A stretch of DNA of 64,000 nt. It comes from Thermomicrobium sp. 4228-Ro (GTDB lineage: Bacteria > Chloroflexota > Chloroflexia > Thermomicrobiales > Thermomicrobiaceae). The translations under genes were made by a program, and so were the position numbers. Below are positions 35,354-45,172 of the stretch, piece after piece. The stretch spans positions 1,922,001 through 1,986,000 of the forward strand of contig NZ_JAPFQM010000001.1 of assembly GCF_026241205.1 (NCBI RefSeq). Direction: 5' to 3'. The notes beneath the pieces are model-generated. The model saw only the letters and a list, made by a program, of their open reading frames with translations. It was not told where the DNA came from and ran no database searches. Within the stretch, counting starts at the first letter, position 1; each line of letters opens with the position of its first letter.

Positions 35354-36141
35354 TGCGGTTGTGTCACCGTGCCACGGTGGCGTGCCCGCTCGTAGGCTGT
35401 CCGTAGCCCGTGCAATGTCAGATCAGGCTCGAGCGCTGTGAACTCGGGAACCAGCGGTGCGACGAGCGTCGCAAGACCACCGGTCGCGATCGCGGGTGCG
35501 TCCTGGCCGAGTTCTTCGCGAATGCGGCGAATCAAGCCACGGACGAGTTCGGCATACCCGATGACCGTGCCAGCCTGCAAGCCCTCGCGCGTGTTGCGGC
35601 CGATCGTCCGACCAGGTGGCTCGAGTGCGACGGTAAAGAGGCGAGCGGCCCGCTGCGTGAGTGCATCGAACGCGATCGCCAGGCCAGGGGCGATGGCTCC
35701 GCCGATGTATGCACCGCGGCCATCGACGACATCGAATGTCGTACCGGTACCGAAGTCGACGACGATGACCGGGGCACCGTACCGCTCGATCGCGGCGATC
35801 GCGTTGCAGATGCGGTCGGCACCGACTTCCGTTGGCTGGTCGACATCGAGCACCAGTCCCAAATCTTGCGAACCATTGACCACGAACGGTTCGCTCGCGA
35901 GCCGCTGCCGGACGAGTTCCGTGAAGACCGCTGTCAAAGAGGGAACGACACTGGCGATCGCGACGGACCGTACAGCCTGAATGCGGAAGCCTTCGCTCTC
36001 GCTCAGCGTGACGAGCTGCACCCACCACTCGTCAGGCATCCGGTCGCGCGCTGTGGCGAGACGCCAGCGCGTTCGCAACTCGGAGCCGTCGAAGAGACCG
36101 ATCACGACATTGGTATTGCCGATATCGACCGTCAGTAACAC
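35344..36141 (-). CDS. coaX: Type III pantothenate kinase
   Basis: A 265-residue ASKHA-fold kinase starting at GTG with AGAAAGGG 8 nt upstream. Motifs: VDIGNTNVVIGLFDG at the N-terminus (phosphate 1), GADRICNAIAA, FGTGTTFDVV (phosphate 2) and YIGGAIAPGL. It phosphorylates pantothenate, the first step to coenzyme A, and needs a monovalent cation. A longer upstream frame is not supported. It converges on the M42 gene and is divergent from ppc. Confidence 0.95.
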   Translation of the reverse strand: MLLTVDIGNTNVVIGLFDGSELRTRWRLATARDRMPDEWWVQLVTLSESEGFRIQAVRSVAIASVVPSLTAVFTELVRQRLASEPFVVNGSQDLGLVLDVDQPTEVGADRICNAIAAIERYGAPVIVVDFGTGTTFDVVDGRGAYIGGAIAPGLAIAFDALTQRAARLFTVALEPPGRTIGRNTREGLQAGTVIGYAELVRGLIRRIREELGQDAPAIATGGLATLVAPLVPEFTALEPDLTLHGLRTAYERARHRGTVTQPHHR

Positions 36142-36279
36142 GGTGCAAACCCTTTCTGCCAAGGACAAGCGGTCCGTGCAGGGGAGGTTCTCCGACCTCC
36201 ACGTGTTCTCGTGCAAGTCTGGAATACTGTTGGGAAGAGCGCAACGGTGCGCGACGCTCGATGGAGAGCGAGGTCGGCG

Positions 36280-39054
36280 ATGACGGTGCAACCGCAGCCT
36301 CTCGGGAGCGAAGCCGGTCAGGCGCTCCGGGCCGAGCCGATCGAGGGACTCCGGCACGAAGTCAACCTGCTCGGTAGCTTGCTGGGCGACGTCCTGCGTG
36401 AGCAGGGCGGCGAAGCGCTGTACGATCTCGTCGAACGGGCACGGCGGGCGACGATCGCAGCCCGGACGACTGGCCGAGTTGCGGAACGCCTACGTGAACT
36501 GCAGGAGCGGTTTTCCCGTTTGTCGGACGAGGATCTGTTCGGGATCGTCCGGGCATTCGGGATCTTCTTCCATCTCATCAATCTCGCCGAGCAACATCAC
36601 CGGGTTCGGACACTGCGGCAGCGCGAGCGAATGGAGCCGGCGCTGCACGAATCGATCGAGGCGGCGCTGGTTGCGCTGCGTGATCGTGGTCTACCACCGG
36701 ACACAGTGGCGAAAGTGCTGGGCGAACTGCTCGTCTTCCCTGTTTTCACAGCACATCCGTCGGAACCACGCCGCCGAACTGTGCTGCAGCGACTCGCGGC
36801 ACTCGCCCGTTCGATTCAGCAGTTGGACGATCCTCGCCTTTCGCCTCGCGAGCGTGACTGGCTGCTCGAACGCTTGCGCGAGGAGATCACACTCCTCTGG
36901 CAGACGGCGGAGACACGGGTCGCGCGTCCGACTCCGCTCGACGAGGTGCGGAGCAATATCGCGATCCTCGTCGGCCCGGTTTACGATGTCGTTCCGTTAC
37001 TCCGTCGTGCGCTCGAGCGGGCGCTCCAGCGTTCCTATCCTGAGTTGGTCGGTCGAGAATGGCCCGTCCCGGTGCGCCTAGCGACCTGGGTGGGAGGGGA
37101 CCGCGATGGCAATCCGAGTGTTACCGCTGCCGTCACGGAAGCGACTGCGCGTCTGCTCCGCGAGGCGATCGTACGCCGGTATCGCGACGAAGTCGTGGAG
37201 CTACGGCGGGCTTTGAGTGTCTCGGCTCGCGTACGGCCAGCGAGCGAAACGCTGCTCGACCGGATCGATCGCGAGCGTGAGCGCCTGAATCTCGCACCAG
37301 TGCGAGCGTGGGCGGACGAGCCCTACCGGCGGTTCCTCGGACTCATCGAAGAACGCCTGCGCCGCACCGAGGCGGGCGAGTTCGGCGGTTACTTTACCCC
37401 GGAGGAGTTCCTGGACGATCTCCGGTTGATCGCCGATTCGCTGGAGTCGGGTAAGGGGCTGCGCATCGCCAGGGGACGCGTTGCCGATCTCATCGCACGC
37501 GTTCGGGTGTTCGGCTTCCATCTCGCAGAGCTGGAGATCCGGCAGGATGCGGCGCGACATCGCGAGGCACTAGCCGAGTTGTTCGCGTTGGATGGGGTCT
37601 CGAACTATCTCGAGCGCACTTCGGACGACCGGGAAGCGCTCGTCTTGCAGCGACTGGCCGGAAAGCCGTTCGGCTTTCCGCGCGGTGCACTCTCGCCGGA
37701 AACGCGCGAAGTACTGGAGACGTTCGAGGCGATCGTCCGCATCCAGCGGTTCAACGGTGAGCGTGCTTGCCACACGGTCATCGTGTCGATGACTTCGGAA
37801 ACGGCTGATGTCCTGGGTACGTTGCTGCTGGCTCGCGAGGCGGGATTGGTCGATTGCTACACCAACAAGGCGTGGAGTCGTATCGACGTCGTGCCGCTTT
37901 TCGAACAGATCGCTGAACTCGACAACTGTGGAGCGATTGTCGAGCGTCTCCTCTCGTTGCCCTTCTACCGTGAGATCGTAGCGTCTCGTGGTGACCACCT
38001 TGAAGTGATGGTCGGTTACTCCGACAGTAACAAGGACGGTGGGTACGTTTCCTCGAACTGGCGCATCTACCGGGCACAGGAACAGCTCGCGCGCGCTGCG
38101 AGCCGATACGGCGTCACACTGCGGATTTTCCACGGTCGAGGGGGCGCGATCGGTCGCGGTGGTGGGCCGATGGGCCGGGCGATCCGCTCCCGCCCCATGG
38201 CCGCGCGGACACCGGTCCTCAAGGTCACCGAGCAAGGTGAGGTGATTTTCACGCGCTACAGCGAGCCGGCGATCGGTCTCCGTCACTGGGAGCAGATGAT
38301 CCATGCACTCGTTCAGTCGGTACTCGGTGAACCGGAGCCGCCTGTGCCTACGGAATGGCTTTCCACGATGGAGCGACTCGCATCCTTGTCGCAGGCCGCG
38401 TACGAAGAACTCGTCAAAGGTCATCCGGAGTTCGTCGCGTATTTCACTACCGCAACGCCCTTTCCGGAACTTGCCACATTGAACCTCGCATCCCGCCCGG
38501 TTGCTCGGCGAGCGGGCAGCGATGGCACGGTCCGGTTCGCTGACCTGCGTGCGATTCCGTGGGTCTTCAGCTGGACACAGAGCCGCGTGAATTTGCCGGG
38601 ATGGTACGGTTTGGGGACAGCGCTCGAGCGCGTCGTCGAGGAGCGTGGTGCGGAAATCCTGCGGTCGATGTACCGGAATTGGCCCTTCTTCGAGACACTC
38701 ATCGATAACGCGCAGATTAGTCTGGGAACAGCGGAACTCACTGTCGCGTCGCTCTACGCGCAGCTCGCCGAGTACCCGGAGCTCTTCGAACGCATCGCCG
38801 CGGAGTACGAGCGCACGGTCCGCCTGGTCCTGACTATAACTGGGCAAGTCGAGTTGCTCGAGCGCTCGCCGGTCCTTTCTCGCCTGGTTAAGCTTCGCAA
38901 TCCCTACGTGGACGTCCTCCACCTCGCACAGATCGAACTTCTCCGGCGGTACCGTCAACTCGCAGCCGACTCGGAAGGTCGGCGAGCTCGGCTGCTCGAT
39001 GCGATCCACCACAGCATCAACGCGATCGCGGCAGGGTTGCAGACGACGGGCTGA
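36280..39054 (+). CDS. ppc: Phosphoenolpyruvate carboxylase
   Basis: A 924-residue enzyme of full family length. The active His region is FTAHPSEPRRRTV, then GGDRDGNPSV, GYSDSNKDGGYV and the mobile loop FHGRGGAIGRGGGP. The C-terminus includes RNPYVDVLHLAQIELL and ends in NAIAAGLQTTG, close to the usual NTG end. It makes oxaloacetate from PEP and bicarbonate to refill the TCA cycle. ATG 36280 has GAGCGAGG upstream. It is divergent from coaX. The last 38 bases overlap queG. Confidence 0.96.
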   Translation: MTVQPQPLGSEAGQALRAEPIEGLRHEVNLLGSLLGDVLREQGGEALYDLVERARRATIAARTTGRVAERLRELQERFSRLSDEDLFGIVRAFGIFFHLINLAEQHHRVRTLRQRERMEPALHESIEAALVALRDRGLPPDTVAKVLGELLVFPVFTAHPSEPRRRTVLQRLAALARSIQQLDDPRLSPRERDWLLERLREEITLLWQTAETRVARPTPLDEVRSNIAILVGPVYDVVPLLRRALERALQRSYPELVGREWPVPVRLATWVGGDRDGNPSVTAAVTEATARLLREAIVRRYRDEVVELRRALSVSARVRPASETLLDRIDRERERLNLAPVRAWADEPYRRFLGLIEERLRRTEAGEFGGYFTPEEFLDDLRLIADSLESGKGLRIARGRVADLIARVRVFGFHLAELEIRQDAARHREALAELFALDGVSNYLERTSDDREALVLQRLAGKPFGFPRGALSPETREVLETFEAIVRIQRFNGERACHTVIVSMTSETADVLGTLLLAREAGLVDCYTNKAWSRIDVVPLFEQIAELDNCGAIVERLLSLPFYREIVASRGDHLEVMVGYSDSNKDGGYVSSNWRIYRAQEQLARAASRYGVTLRIFHGRGGAIGRGGGPMGRAIRSRPMAARTPVLKVTEQGEVIFTRYSEPAIGLRHWEQMIHALVQSVLGEPEPPVPTEWLSTMERLASLSQAAYEELVKGHPEFVAYFTTATPFPELATLNLASRPVARRAGSDGTVRFADLRAIPWVFSWTQSRVNLPGWYGLGTALERVVEERGAEILRSMYRNWPFFETLIDNAQISLGTAELTVASLYAQLAEYPELFERIAAEYERTVRLVLTITGQVELLERSPVLSRLVKLRNPYVDVLHLAQIELLRRYRQLAADSEGRRARLLDAIHHSINAIAAGLQTTG

Positions 39055-40195
39055 TCGGTGTCGGCGGCGTGTCGAGCAGCCGCTCCAGCTCTGCCCGGAC
39101 GTGCGGATCGTTTTCGCGCTGTAGCGCCGAGAGGAGTACTGGCTCGCTCGTAGAGAAGTCGATCCGAGCCATGGCCCAGGCGGCATGGCTGCGTGCGAGC
39201 GGCTGGTCGTGACTCAGCACCACCTCTTCGAGAATGGCCAGGTGTCGTCTGTCACCGATATTGCCCAAGGCGACCGCAGCGTTCCGAGCGAGCCCGGCGC
39301 GCTTGGCCCGGAGGACCGGGCGGCGCTGGTAGACCGTTCGGAATTCCTCCTCGCTCATGCGGAGGAGCCATTCCAGTGAAGGAAAACAGTGTTCGATGCG
39401 CTCGGGACGGACGACCGGGTCCTCCGCTGGAAGCGCAGCGGACGTGTAGGGGCACACCTCCTGACACACGTCGCAGCCGAACACCCAGTTGTCCATCAGG
39501 GGACGGAGTTCCCAGGGAATCGATCCGCGGTGTTCGATCGTCAGGTAGGAGATGCAGCGCGGTGCGTAGAGCTGATAGGGCGCGACCAGGGCGCCGGTTG
39601 GGCAGGCGTCGAGACATCGCTGGCAGCGACCGCAGCGTGGCCGAAGCGGTTGATCCGGATCGATCTCGATGTCGAGTACGAGTTCGCCGAGGAATACCCA
39701 CGACCCGTGCCGGGGCACGAGGATCATCGTATTCTTCCCTTGCCAGCCGAGCCCGGCCCGCGCCGCCACTGCCCGATCGACGATCCGGGCTGTGTCGACG
39801 AGAAACCGTGCCTCGATTGTCCGTCCTACTCGTGCTTCCAGGAAGGCATGGAGCCTGCGCATGCGCTCTCGGAGAACCCGGTGGTAATCGATCCCCCAGG
39901 CGTACCGGGCGATCCGGCCACGTGCCACACCGTCGTTGGGGGGCTGGATATCGGGGAGCCAGTAGGAAAGGGCAACGCTCACGATGCTGCGGGCGGTCGG
40001 CTGGAGATTCCGCGGGTCCGCAGCGATGTCAGCGCGTCGCTCGTCGAACCAGTCCATTCCGCGCAAGTATCCGGCACGGATCCGTTCCTTGAGCAGGTCG
40101 GCGAGGTGCGGAAACGGCTCAGCAGTCGTCACGGCGATGAGTGAGAGTCCTGCTTCGGCGGCGAGTTGACGCAGTTCGTCGCGAGTCAGCTGCAT
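39017..40195 (-). CDS. queG: Epoxyqueuosine reductase
   Basis: A 392-residue protein. The N-terminal cobalamin-binding part has RYAWGIDYHRVLRERM and LVDTARIVDRAVAARAGLGWQGKNTMIL (the key Asp). Two 4Fe-4S motifs follow: CGRCQRCLDACP and CISYLTIEHRG...CDVCQEVCP. C-terminal HEAT-like repeats follow. It makes queuosine at tRNA position 34 in the last step. ATG 40195 overlaps the pfkB stop by 10 bases. Confidence 0.95.
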   Translation of the reverse strand: MQLTRDELRQLAAEAGLSLIAVTTAEPFPHLADLLKERIRAGYLRGMDWFDERRADIAADPRNLQPTARSIVSVALSYWLPDIQPPNDGVARGRIARYAWGIDYHRVLRERMRRLHAFLEARVGRTIEARFLVDTARIVDRAVAARAGLGWQGKNTMILVPRHGSWVFLGELVLDIEIDPDQPLRPRCGRCQRCLDACPTGALVAPYQLYAPRCISYLTIEHRGSIPWELRPLMDNWVFGCDVCQEVCPYTSAALPAEDPVVRPERIEHCFPSLEWLLRMSEEEFRTVYQRRPVLRAKRAGLARNAAVALGNIGDRRHLAILEEVVLSHDQPLARSHAAWAMARIDFSTSEPVLLSALQRENDPHVRAELERLLDTPPTPISPSSATLPRSR

Positions 40196-41145
40196 GGCTG
40201 AGCCTGGGCGATGAACTCGAGAACTTCGTCGCGTGTCGGTAAAGCGGAACGGGCGCCGAGTCGGCGGGTCGCCAGGGCACCGACGGCGTTCGCGAACCGG
40301 CCGAGTTCCGGTAACGACAGGCGCTCGAGCAGTCCGTAGATGAGACCGGCAGTGAAGGCGTCGCCAGCACCGGTCGGATCGACGGGCTCGACTGCGAAAG
40401 CTGGACATGACACGATTTCACGCGGCGAAACCAGAACGCAGCCGCCCCGTCCACGGGTGATCGCGGCGAGGCGAGTCGCACCCAGTGGCATCCATCGCCG
40501 GAGCGTCTCGACGACACTGTCCAGGTCTCCGCAACCAGTGAGAGCGGAAAATTCCACCTCGCTCCCGACGAGCACGTCGTGCTGGATAGCGAGGCGAAGT
40601 GCGCGATCCCTCGGGAGAAGAGCGAGGTGGGTGAGCGGGCCGACCAGCTGGATCCGTGGTGCGATATGCGCAGGCAAGTCGAGGAGAAATTGGCGAAGTG
40701 CATGGTCTTCCACGTCGATCACGACGATGCGCGCCTGGAACACGCGATCGAGCGGTAAGGGGTCTCCGAGCTGGAGGTGGGCGCCGGGATGCCAGAGAAT
40801 CGTGCGTTCCGGACCCGGTGTCACCAGGATCGTGCAACGATCAGTCGGTGTGCCGGCACCTCGTGGGAGGATATGCAGCGTTATATTCTCCCGCTCCAAG
40901 TCCGCAAGCAGCGCTGCGCCGTACCGATCGGAACCGACCGTCGTGACGAACAGCGGGCGGACGCCGAGTCGGGCGAGTGCGACGGCCACGTTCGCAGCAG
41001 TTCCTCCGCCTGCTTCTGCACGGTGCCGGATGATCGCCCCCGATCCTGGCGTCGGGAGTCGGTCGAGCACCAGGAACTCGTCCCACGACGTCGTTCCCAG
41101 GACAGCGACAGGTTCTCGGTGCTCCGCTGCCTGGTGATCTGCCAT
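40186..41145 (-). CDS. PfkB-family carbohydrate kinase
   Basis: A 319-residue ribokinase-like protein with the N-terminal GGGTAANVAVALARLG and the catalytic PTGAGDAFTAGLIYGLL near residue 262. The substrate is unknown. It lies between ispG (20 nt upstream) and queG (overlapping) in one minus-strand operon. GGAGCG lies 6 nt before ATG. Confidence 0.88.
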   Translation of the reverse strand: MADHQAAEHREPVAVLGTTSWDEFLVLDRLPTPGSGAIIRHRAEAGGGTAANVAVALARLGVRPLFVTTVGSDRYGAALLADLERENITLHILPRGAGTPTDRCTILVTPGPERTILWHPGAHLQLGDPLPLDRVFQARIVVIDVEDHALRQFLLDLPAHIAPRIQLVGPLTHLALLPRDRALRLAIQHDVLVGSEVEFSALTGCGDLDSVVETLRRWMPLGATRLAAITRGRGGCVLVSPREIVSCPAFAVEPVDPTGAGDAFTAGLIYGLLERLSLPELGRFANAVGALATRRLGARSALPTRDEVLEFIAQAQPCS

Positions 41146-41165
41146 GTTGAGCGCTCCGCTCGTGG

Positions 41166-42320
41166 TTACTCACCGACGATCGGAATACTGATCTGGCGTT
41201 GGGCACGGTGCTCGGCACCGGAACGCCGCTCGGCGAGGATCTGTTCGATCTCTTCCTTCAGTGCCGGGACGATCTCGTGTTCCTCGACACGCCGTACGAT
41301 CTTCCCCTTGCGGAAGATCACACCCTTGCCGCGACCGGCCGCCACACCGACATCGGAATCCCGAGCCTCGCCTGGGCCGTTGACGACGCACCCCATCACG
41401 GCGACCTTGATCGGCTCCTTCACCGTGCGGAGATATTCGTCGATCTCGTTCGCCAGTCGGAAGAGATCGACTTCCACCCGGCCACAGGTCGGGCAGGCGA
41501 CGAGGGTCGCGCCTCGCTCGCGGAGGCCGAGGCTCTTGAGGATCTCGTAGGCGACCCAGACCTCTTCGACCGGATCGGTCGTGAGCGAGACGCGGATCGT
41601 GTCACCGATGCCCTCTTGGAGCAGTGTCCCGATTCCGATGGCCGAACGGATCGCACCCGACTTCGGTGTACCTGCCTCGGTGACACCGAGATGCAATGGA
41701 TAGTCGTTCAGTTTGGCCATACGTCGGTAGGCCTCGATCATCACCGGTACCTCGAAGGCCTTGAGCGAGATGACGATATCGCCGAAATCGAGGTCCTCCA
41801 GGATCTTTACATGGTGCAGTGCCGTCCGCACCATATGCTCGGCGATCAGCTCGGTCTGCGTTGCGCCCTGGGCAGCCATCTCGTCGACGAACTCGCGGGT
41901 CATCGGCGGCAGCGAGCCGAAATTAACGCCGATGCGGATCGGAACGCCTCGCTCCTTCGCCTTCTCGACGACCTCGCGGACCTCTTCCGGCTTGCGGATG
42001 TTTCCCGGGTTGAGGCGCAGCTTGTGCACGCCTGCTTCGAGCGCCTTGAGGGCAAGCGTGTGCTCGAAGTGGATGTCAGCCACAACCGGGATCGGTGAGC
42101 GCGGAACGATCTCTGCCAGGGCGGCTGCTGCGACACGGTCCGGTACGGCGACGCGCACGATCTCACAACCCGCGTCGGCGAGTTCGTGGATCTGCCGGAG
42201 CGTCGCCTGCGGGTCACGCGTATCCGTCGTCGTCATCGATTGCACGACGATCGGTGCATCACCACCGATCTGGACGTTACCGACCCAGACTGGACGTGTC
42301 TTCCGGCGCTGGTAGGCCAT
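41166..42320 (-). CDS. ispG: 4-hydroxy-3-methylbut-2-en-1-yl diphosphate synthase
   Basis: A 384-residue enzyme of the non-mevalonate isoprenoid pathway. It has the N-terminal VGNVQIGGDAPIVVQSMTTTDTRD and KLRLNPGNI. The 4Fe-4S site is built from ACPTCGR and GCVVNGPGEA Cys residues. ATG 42320 is preceded by GGGAGGGAACAGGAAG. The gene follows rseP by 90 bases and precedes the PfkB gene by 20, the usual rseP-ispG pairing. Confidence 0.96.
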   Translation of the reverse strand: MAYQRRKTRPVWVGNVQIGGDAPIVVQSMTTTDTRDPQATLRQIHELADAGCEIVRVAVPDRVAAAALAEIVPRSPIPVVADIHFEHTLALKALEAGVHKLRLNPGNIRKPEEVREVVEKAKERGVPIRIGVNFGSLPPMTREFVDEMAAQGATQTELIAEHMVRTALHHVKILEDLDFGDIVISLKAFEVPVMIEAYRRMAKLNDYPLHLGVTEAGTPKSGAIRSAIGIGTLLQEGIGDTIRVSLTTDPVEEVWVAYEILKSLGLRERGATLVACPTCGRVEVDLFRLANEIDEYLRTVKEPIKVAVMGCVVNGPGEARDSDVGVAAGRGKGVIFRKGKIVRRVEEHEIVPALKEEIEQILAERRSGAEHRAQRQISIPIVGE

Positions 42321-42410
42321 CGCTTCCTGTTCCCTCCCGATGGGCGTGTCGCGCCCTGAGCCTCTCTGTGTCAAGTGTGCACGATCGGCGACGGTGTCGT
42401 CGATGGCAGC

Positions 42411-43727
42411 CTAACGAAGAAGCGATTCGCCGCTCAAGAGCCGTCCGATATCGACGAAGGCGATGGCGAACATGAGCAGGAGCAAGATGGCGAAGCCGAC
42501 GAGGTGGATCAAGCCTTCCTTCTCCGGTGGAATGCGCCGTCCGCGGATAGCTTCGACGAGAACGAAGAACAAGCGACCGCCATCGAGGGCTGGGAAGGGG
42601 ATAAGGTTGAGAATCGCCAGGTTGATCGAGAGCAACGCGGTGAGATGGGCGAGCGTGACCCAGACCGGTTCCGGACTGAGCTGGAGAATCTCCGACGTAA
42701 GTTGGCCCATACCGATCGGCCCTGCGATATCGCTCAGCGAGGCTTCGCCGCGCACGAGCATGAGGAGACCTTGGATCATCTGTGCGAGGAGGAGGGCTGT
42801 TTGTCTCGCCGCCTCGATCGGAACGTGCCACAGCGGGACACGACTCATGACGAGGGTCGGACGCAACGTGAGGCCGGTGTTGGGAATCCCGCTGTCAGGT
42901 GCTGGTGGGGTCGCGAAGGCCAACGTGACTGTTTGTCCAGCCCGTTCGACGACGAGCTCGACGGTGCGCCCAGCGTACGTCTGGAGCGCGAGGCTATAGG
43001 CGCCAGCATCTTCGATCGGGTAGTCGCCGATGCGGACGAGCCGATCACCTGGCTGCAGGCCTGCCTGAGCAGCAGCGGAACCAGGTTCGACTGACTCGAC
43101 GACGAGGCGAGCAGCTGGTTCGATGAGCACGCGGATACCAGTACGACCTTGTCCTGGCGGCGGACTTTCTCGCGGCACGACGATGGTATCGATCCGCTCA
43201 GTGCCACGCTGGATCGTCACTCGGAGCGGTCGACCGGCGTTACGTTCCGTAGCCTGAATCAGCCGATCGGCGTCATGAATCGGCTGGCCATCCACGGCGA
43301 CGAGCCGGTCACCCGGTTGCCAGCCAGCGGCGGCGGCGGGCGAGTCAGGGACGACCTCGGCGACATAGAGGTGAAAGCGTGGCTCGCCGCGAAAGCCGAC
43401 GAGCATTATCATCAGCAGGAACGCAACGACGAGATTCATGAAGGCGCCAGCACCGAAAAAGACGGCACGCTGCCAGCGTGGCTTGTTCTGGAGGCTATCC
43501 GGACCCTCGGTCGCTTGATCTTCTCCGACAACCCGAACGAACCCGCCCAGTGGGATGGCATTGATCGAATACAGCACACCTCCGCGCCGGATACCGAAGA
43601 GTCGCGGGGGGAGTCCGATGCCGAACTCGAGAACGCGGATGCCGAACAGTCGGGCAGCCAAGAAGTGACCGAGTTCGTGAGCCAAGATCAGAACGGCGAG
43701 GATGGGGACGATATAGAGCGCTTGCAT
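42411..43727 (-). CDS. rseP: Site-2-type membrane metalloprotease RseP
   Basis: A 438-residue M50 protease. The zinc motif HELGH lies in the first membrane helix (about residues 17-21) and the third ligand in NLIPFPALDGGR near the C-terminus. Two PDZ-like domains lie between (VVPDSPAAAAGWQPGDRLVAVDG and VEPGSAAAQAGLQPGDRLVRIGD). It cuts membrane proteins such as anti-sigma factors. The ATG at 43727 has GGAAGG 8 nt upstream. The ECF/anti-sigma pair at 49.5-51.5 kb could be a target, which is only a suggestion. Confidence 0.94.
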   Translation of the reverse strand: MQALYIVPILAVLILAHELGHFLAARLFGIRVLEFGIGLPPRLFGIRRGGVLYSINAIPLGGFVRVVGEDQATEGPDSLQNKPRWQRAVFFGAGAFMNLVVAFLLMIMLVGFRGEPRFHLYVAEVVPDSPAAAAGWQPGDRLVAVDGQPIHDADRLIQATERNAGRPLRVTIQRGTERIDTIVVPRESPPPGQGRTGIRVLIEPAARLVVESVEPGSAAAQAGLQPGDRLVRIGDYPIEDAGAYSLALQTYAGRTVELVVERAGQTVTLAFATPPAPDSGIPNTGLTLRPTLVMSRVPLWHVPIEAARQTALLLAQMIQGLLMLVRGEASLSDIAGPIGMGQLTSEILQLSPEPVWVTLAHLTALLSINLAILNLIPFPALDGGRLFFVLVEAIRGRRIPPEKEGLIHLVGFAILLLLMFAIAFVDIGRLLSGESLLR

Positions 43728-43773
43728 CGGTCTTGCCTTCCACGGCCGGAATGACGGCCGGACCAACTAACTG

Positions 43774-43785
43774 TATCGGCCGATA
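43774..43785. promoter_or_regulatory. 12-bp perfect palindrome upstream of rseP and ald
   Basis: TATCGGCCGATA is an exact palindrome in the divergent interval, 47 bases from rseP and 216 bases from ald. It could be an operator; no matching regulator is known. Confidence 0.3.
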
Positions 43786-44000
43786 CGAGTGGACGTCAAA
43801 CGTCACACAGGATTGAGGTGGAGGGATGTGACAGCCGGTCGGGAGGGCGTCGCGCTGGTCATGGGGAGAGACCAGACCGTTCTGGGAGTCGGTCTTGTAA
43901 AGATCACGGAATGTCGGCGACAATAAGCGCGTCCTGCCGGAAGGTACGGCATGGGGCGGCAGGACGGCGAGGATGGCATGGATGGATGGGAGGTCGTGCC

Positions 44001-45112
44001 TTGATTATCGGGATTCCGCGGGAGGTCAAACCGCGGGAATATCGCGTGGCGCAGCCACCACATGGCGTGCGGGAACTGGTGCGACACGGTCACACCGTAC
44101 TGGTCGAACGTGGCGCTGGTGTCGGGAGCGGCTTTTTGGACGACCAGTATACAGCGGCTGGTGCGCAGCTCGTCGACGATGCGGCGACGGTGTGGGGCGA
44201 AGCCGAACTCGTCATCAAGGTGAAGGAACCGATAGAGTCGGAAATTCCCTTTTGCGGCCAGGACTTCTCCTTTTCACCTTCTTGCATCTGGCTGCGAACG
44301 AGCAGTTGACTCGCGTGCTGCTCGAGCGAGGTGTCACGGCGATCGCGTACGAAACCGTGCAGTTACCGGATGGTTCGCTCCCCTTGCTTGCCCCGATGAG
44401 CGAAGTGGCCGGGCGGTTAGCTGTACAGGTAGGCGCCTACTACCTAATGGAGCCTTATGGTGGACGCGGCGTGTTGCTCGGAGGGGTACCCGGTGTGCCC
44501 CCAGGCAGGGTGGTGATCATCGGTGGGGGAACGGTGGGGACGAATGCTGCCCAAATGGCAGTGGGCCTCGGTGCTGATGTGGTGCTGTTCGACATCAATG
44601 TCGAGCGGCTACGGCATCTCGAGTCGGTCCTGCACGGACGGTTTCGTACGCAGATGTCGAACGAGCAAGCACTGGCCGAAACGATCCAGGAAGCGGATCT
44701 CGTGATCGGAGCGGTCTTGATCCCCGGAGCCCGGGCACCCAAGCTCGTGACGCGCGCGATGGTGGCCAGTATGCGGCCAGGCAGCGTGATCGTGGACGTC
44801 TCGATCGACCAAGGTGGTTGCGTCGAAACGGCTCGACCGACCACCCACGATGCACCGGTGTACGAGGTCGACGGCGTTGTGCACTACATGGTCACGAACA
44901 TGCCCGGAGCAGTGCCGCGAACGAGCACGTTCGCACTGAGCAATGTGACGTTGCGATATATCGTGGAACTCGCTAACCTCGGTTTCCGTGCTGCCGTGCA
45001 GCGCGACCAGGCGCTGGCGAAAGGCGTTAATGTGTTTAGAGGACATATCACACATCCTTCGGTCGCCGAAGCACTAGGGCTGCCGTTCGTTCCGCTCGAG
45101 ACATTGTTGTGA
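44001..45112 (+). pseudogene. ald: Alanine dehydrogenase, frameshifted
   Basis: The gene begins at TTG 44001 with GGGAGG 7 nt upstream and reads [16 protein letters not shown], the standard N-terminus. The frame holds through [12 protein letters not shown] near codon 84 and then shifts. Downstream the other frame continues with the [17 protein letters not shown] stretch to a normal C-terminus at 45112, through the NAD site [17 protein letters not shown]. Adding one T to the T4 run at 44250-44253 restores a continuous 370-residue Ald, matching the family's length. So it is a one-base deletion: a pseudogene, a sequencing error or possibly ribosomal slippage. Intact Ald converts alanine to pyruvate. 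Confidence 0.85.
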
Positions 45113-45172
45113 CGCGAGCGGATGCCGGTCGAAGGTCGTTCGATGACACTTGGGAGAGTGGAGGCGAGGCCG

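Noticed and set aside
37570-39186. 538-codon open frame antisense to ppc
   Set aside because: Complement of a gene with complete PEP carboxylase motifs.
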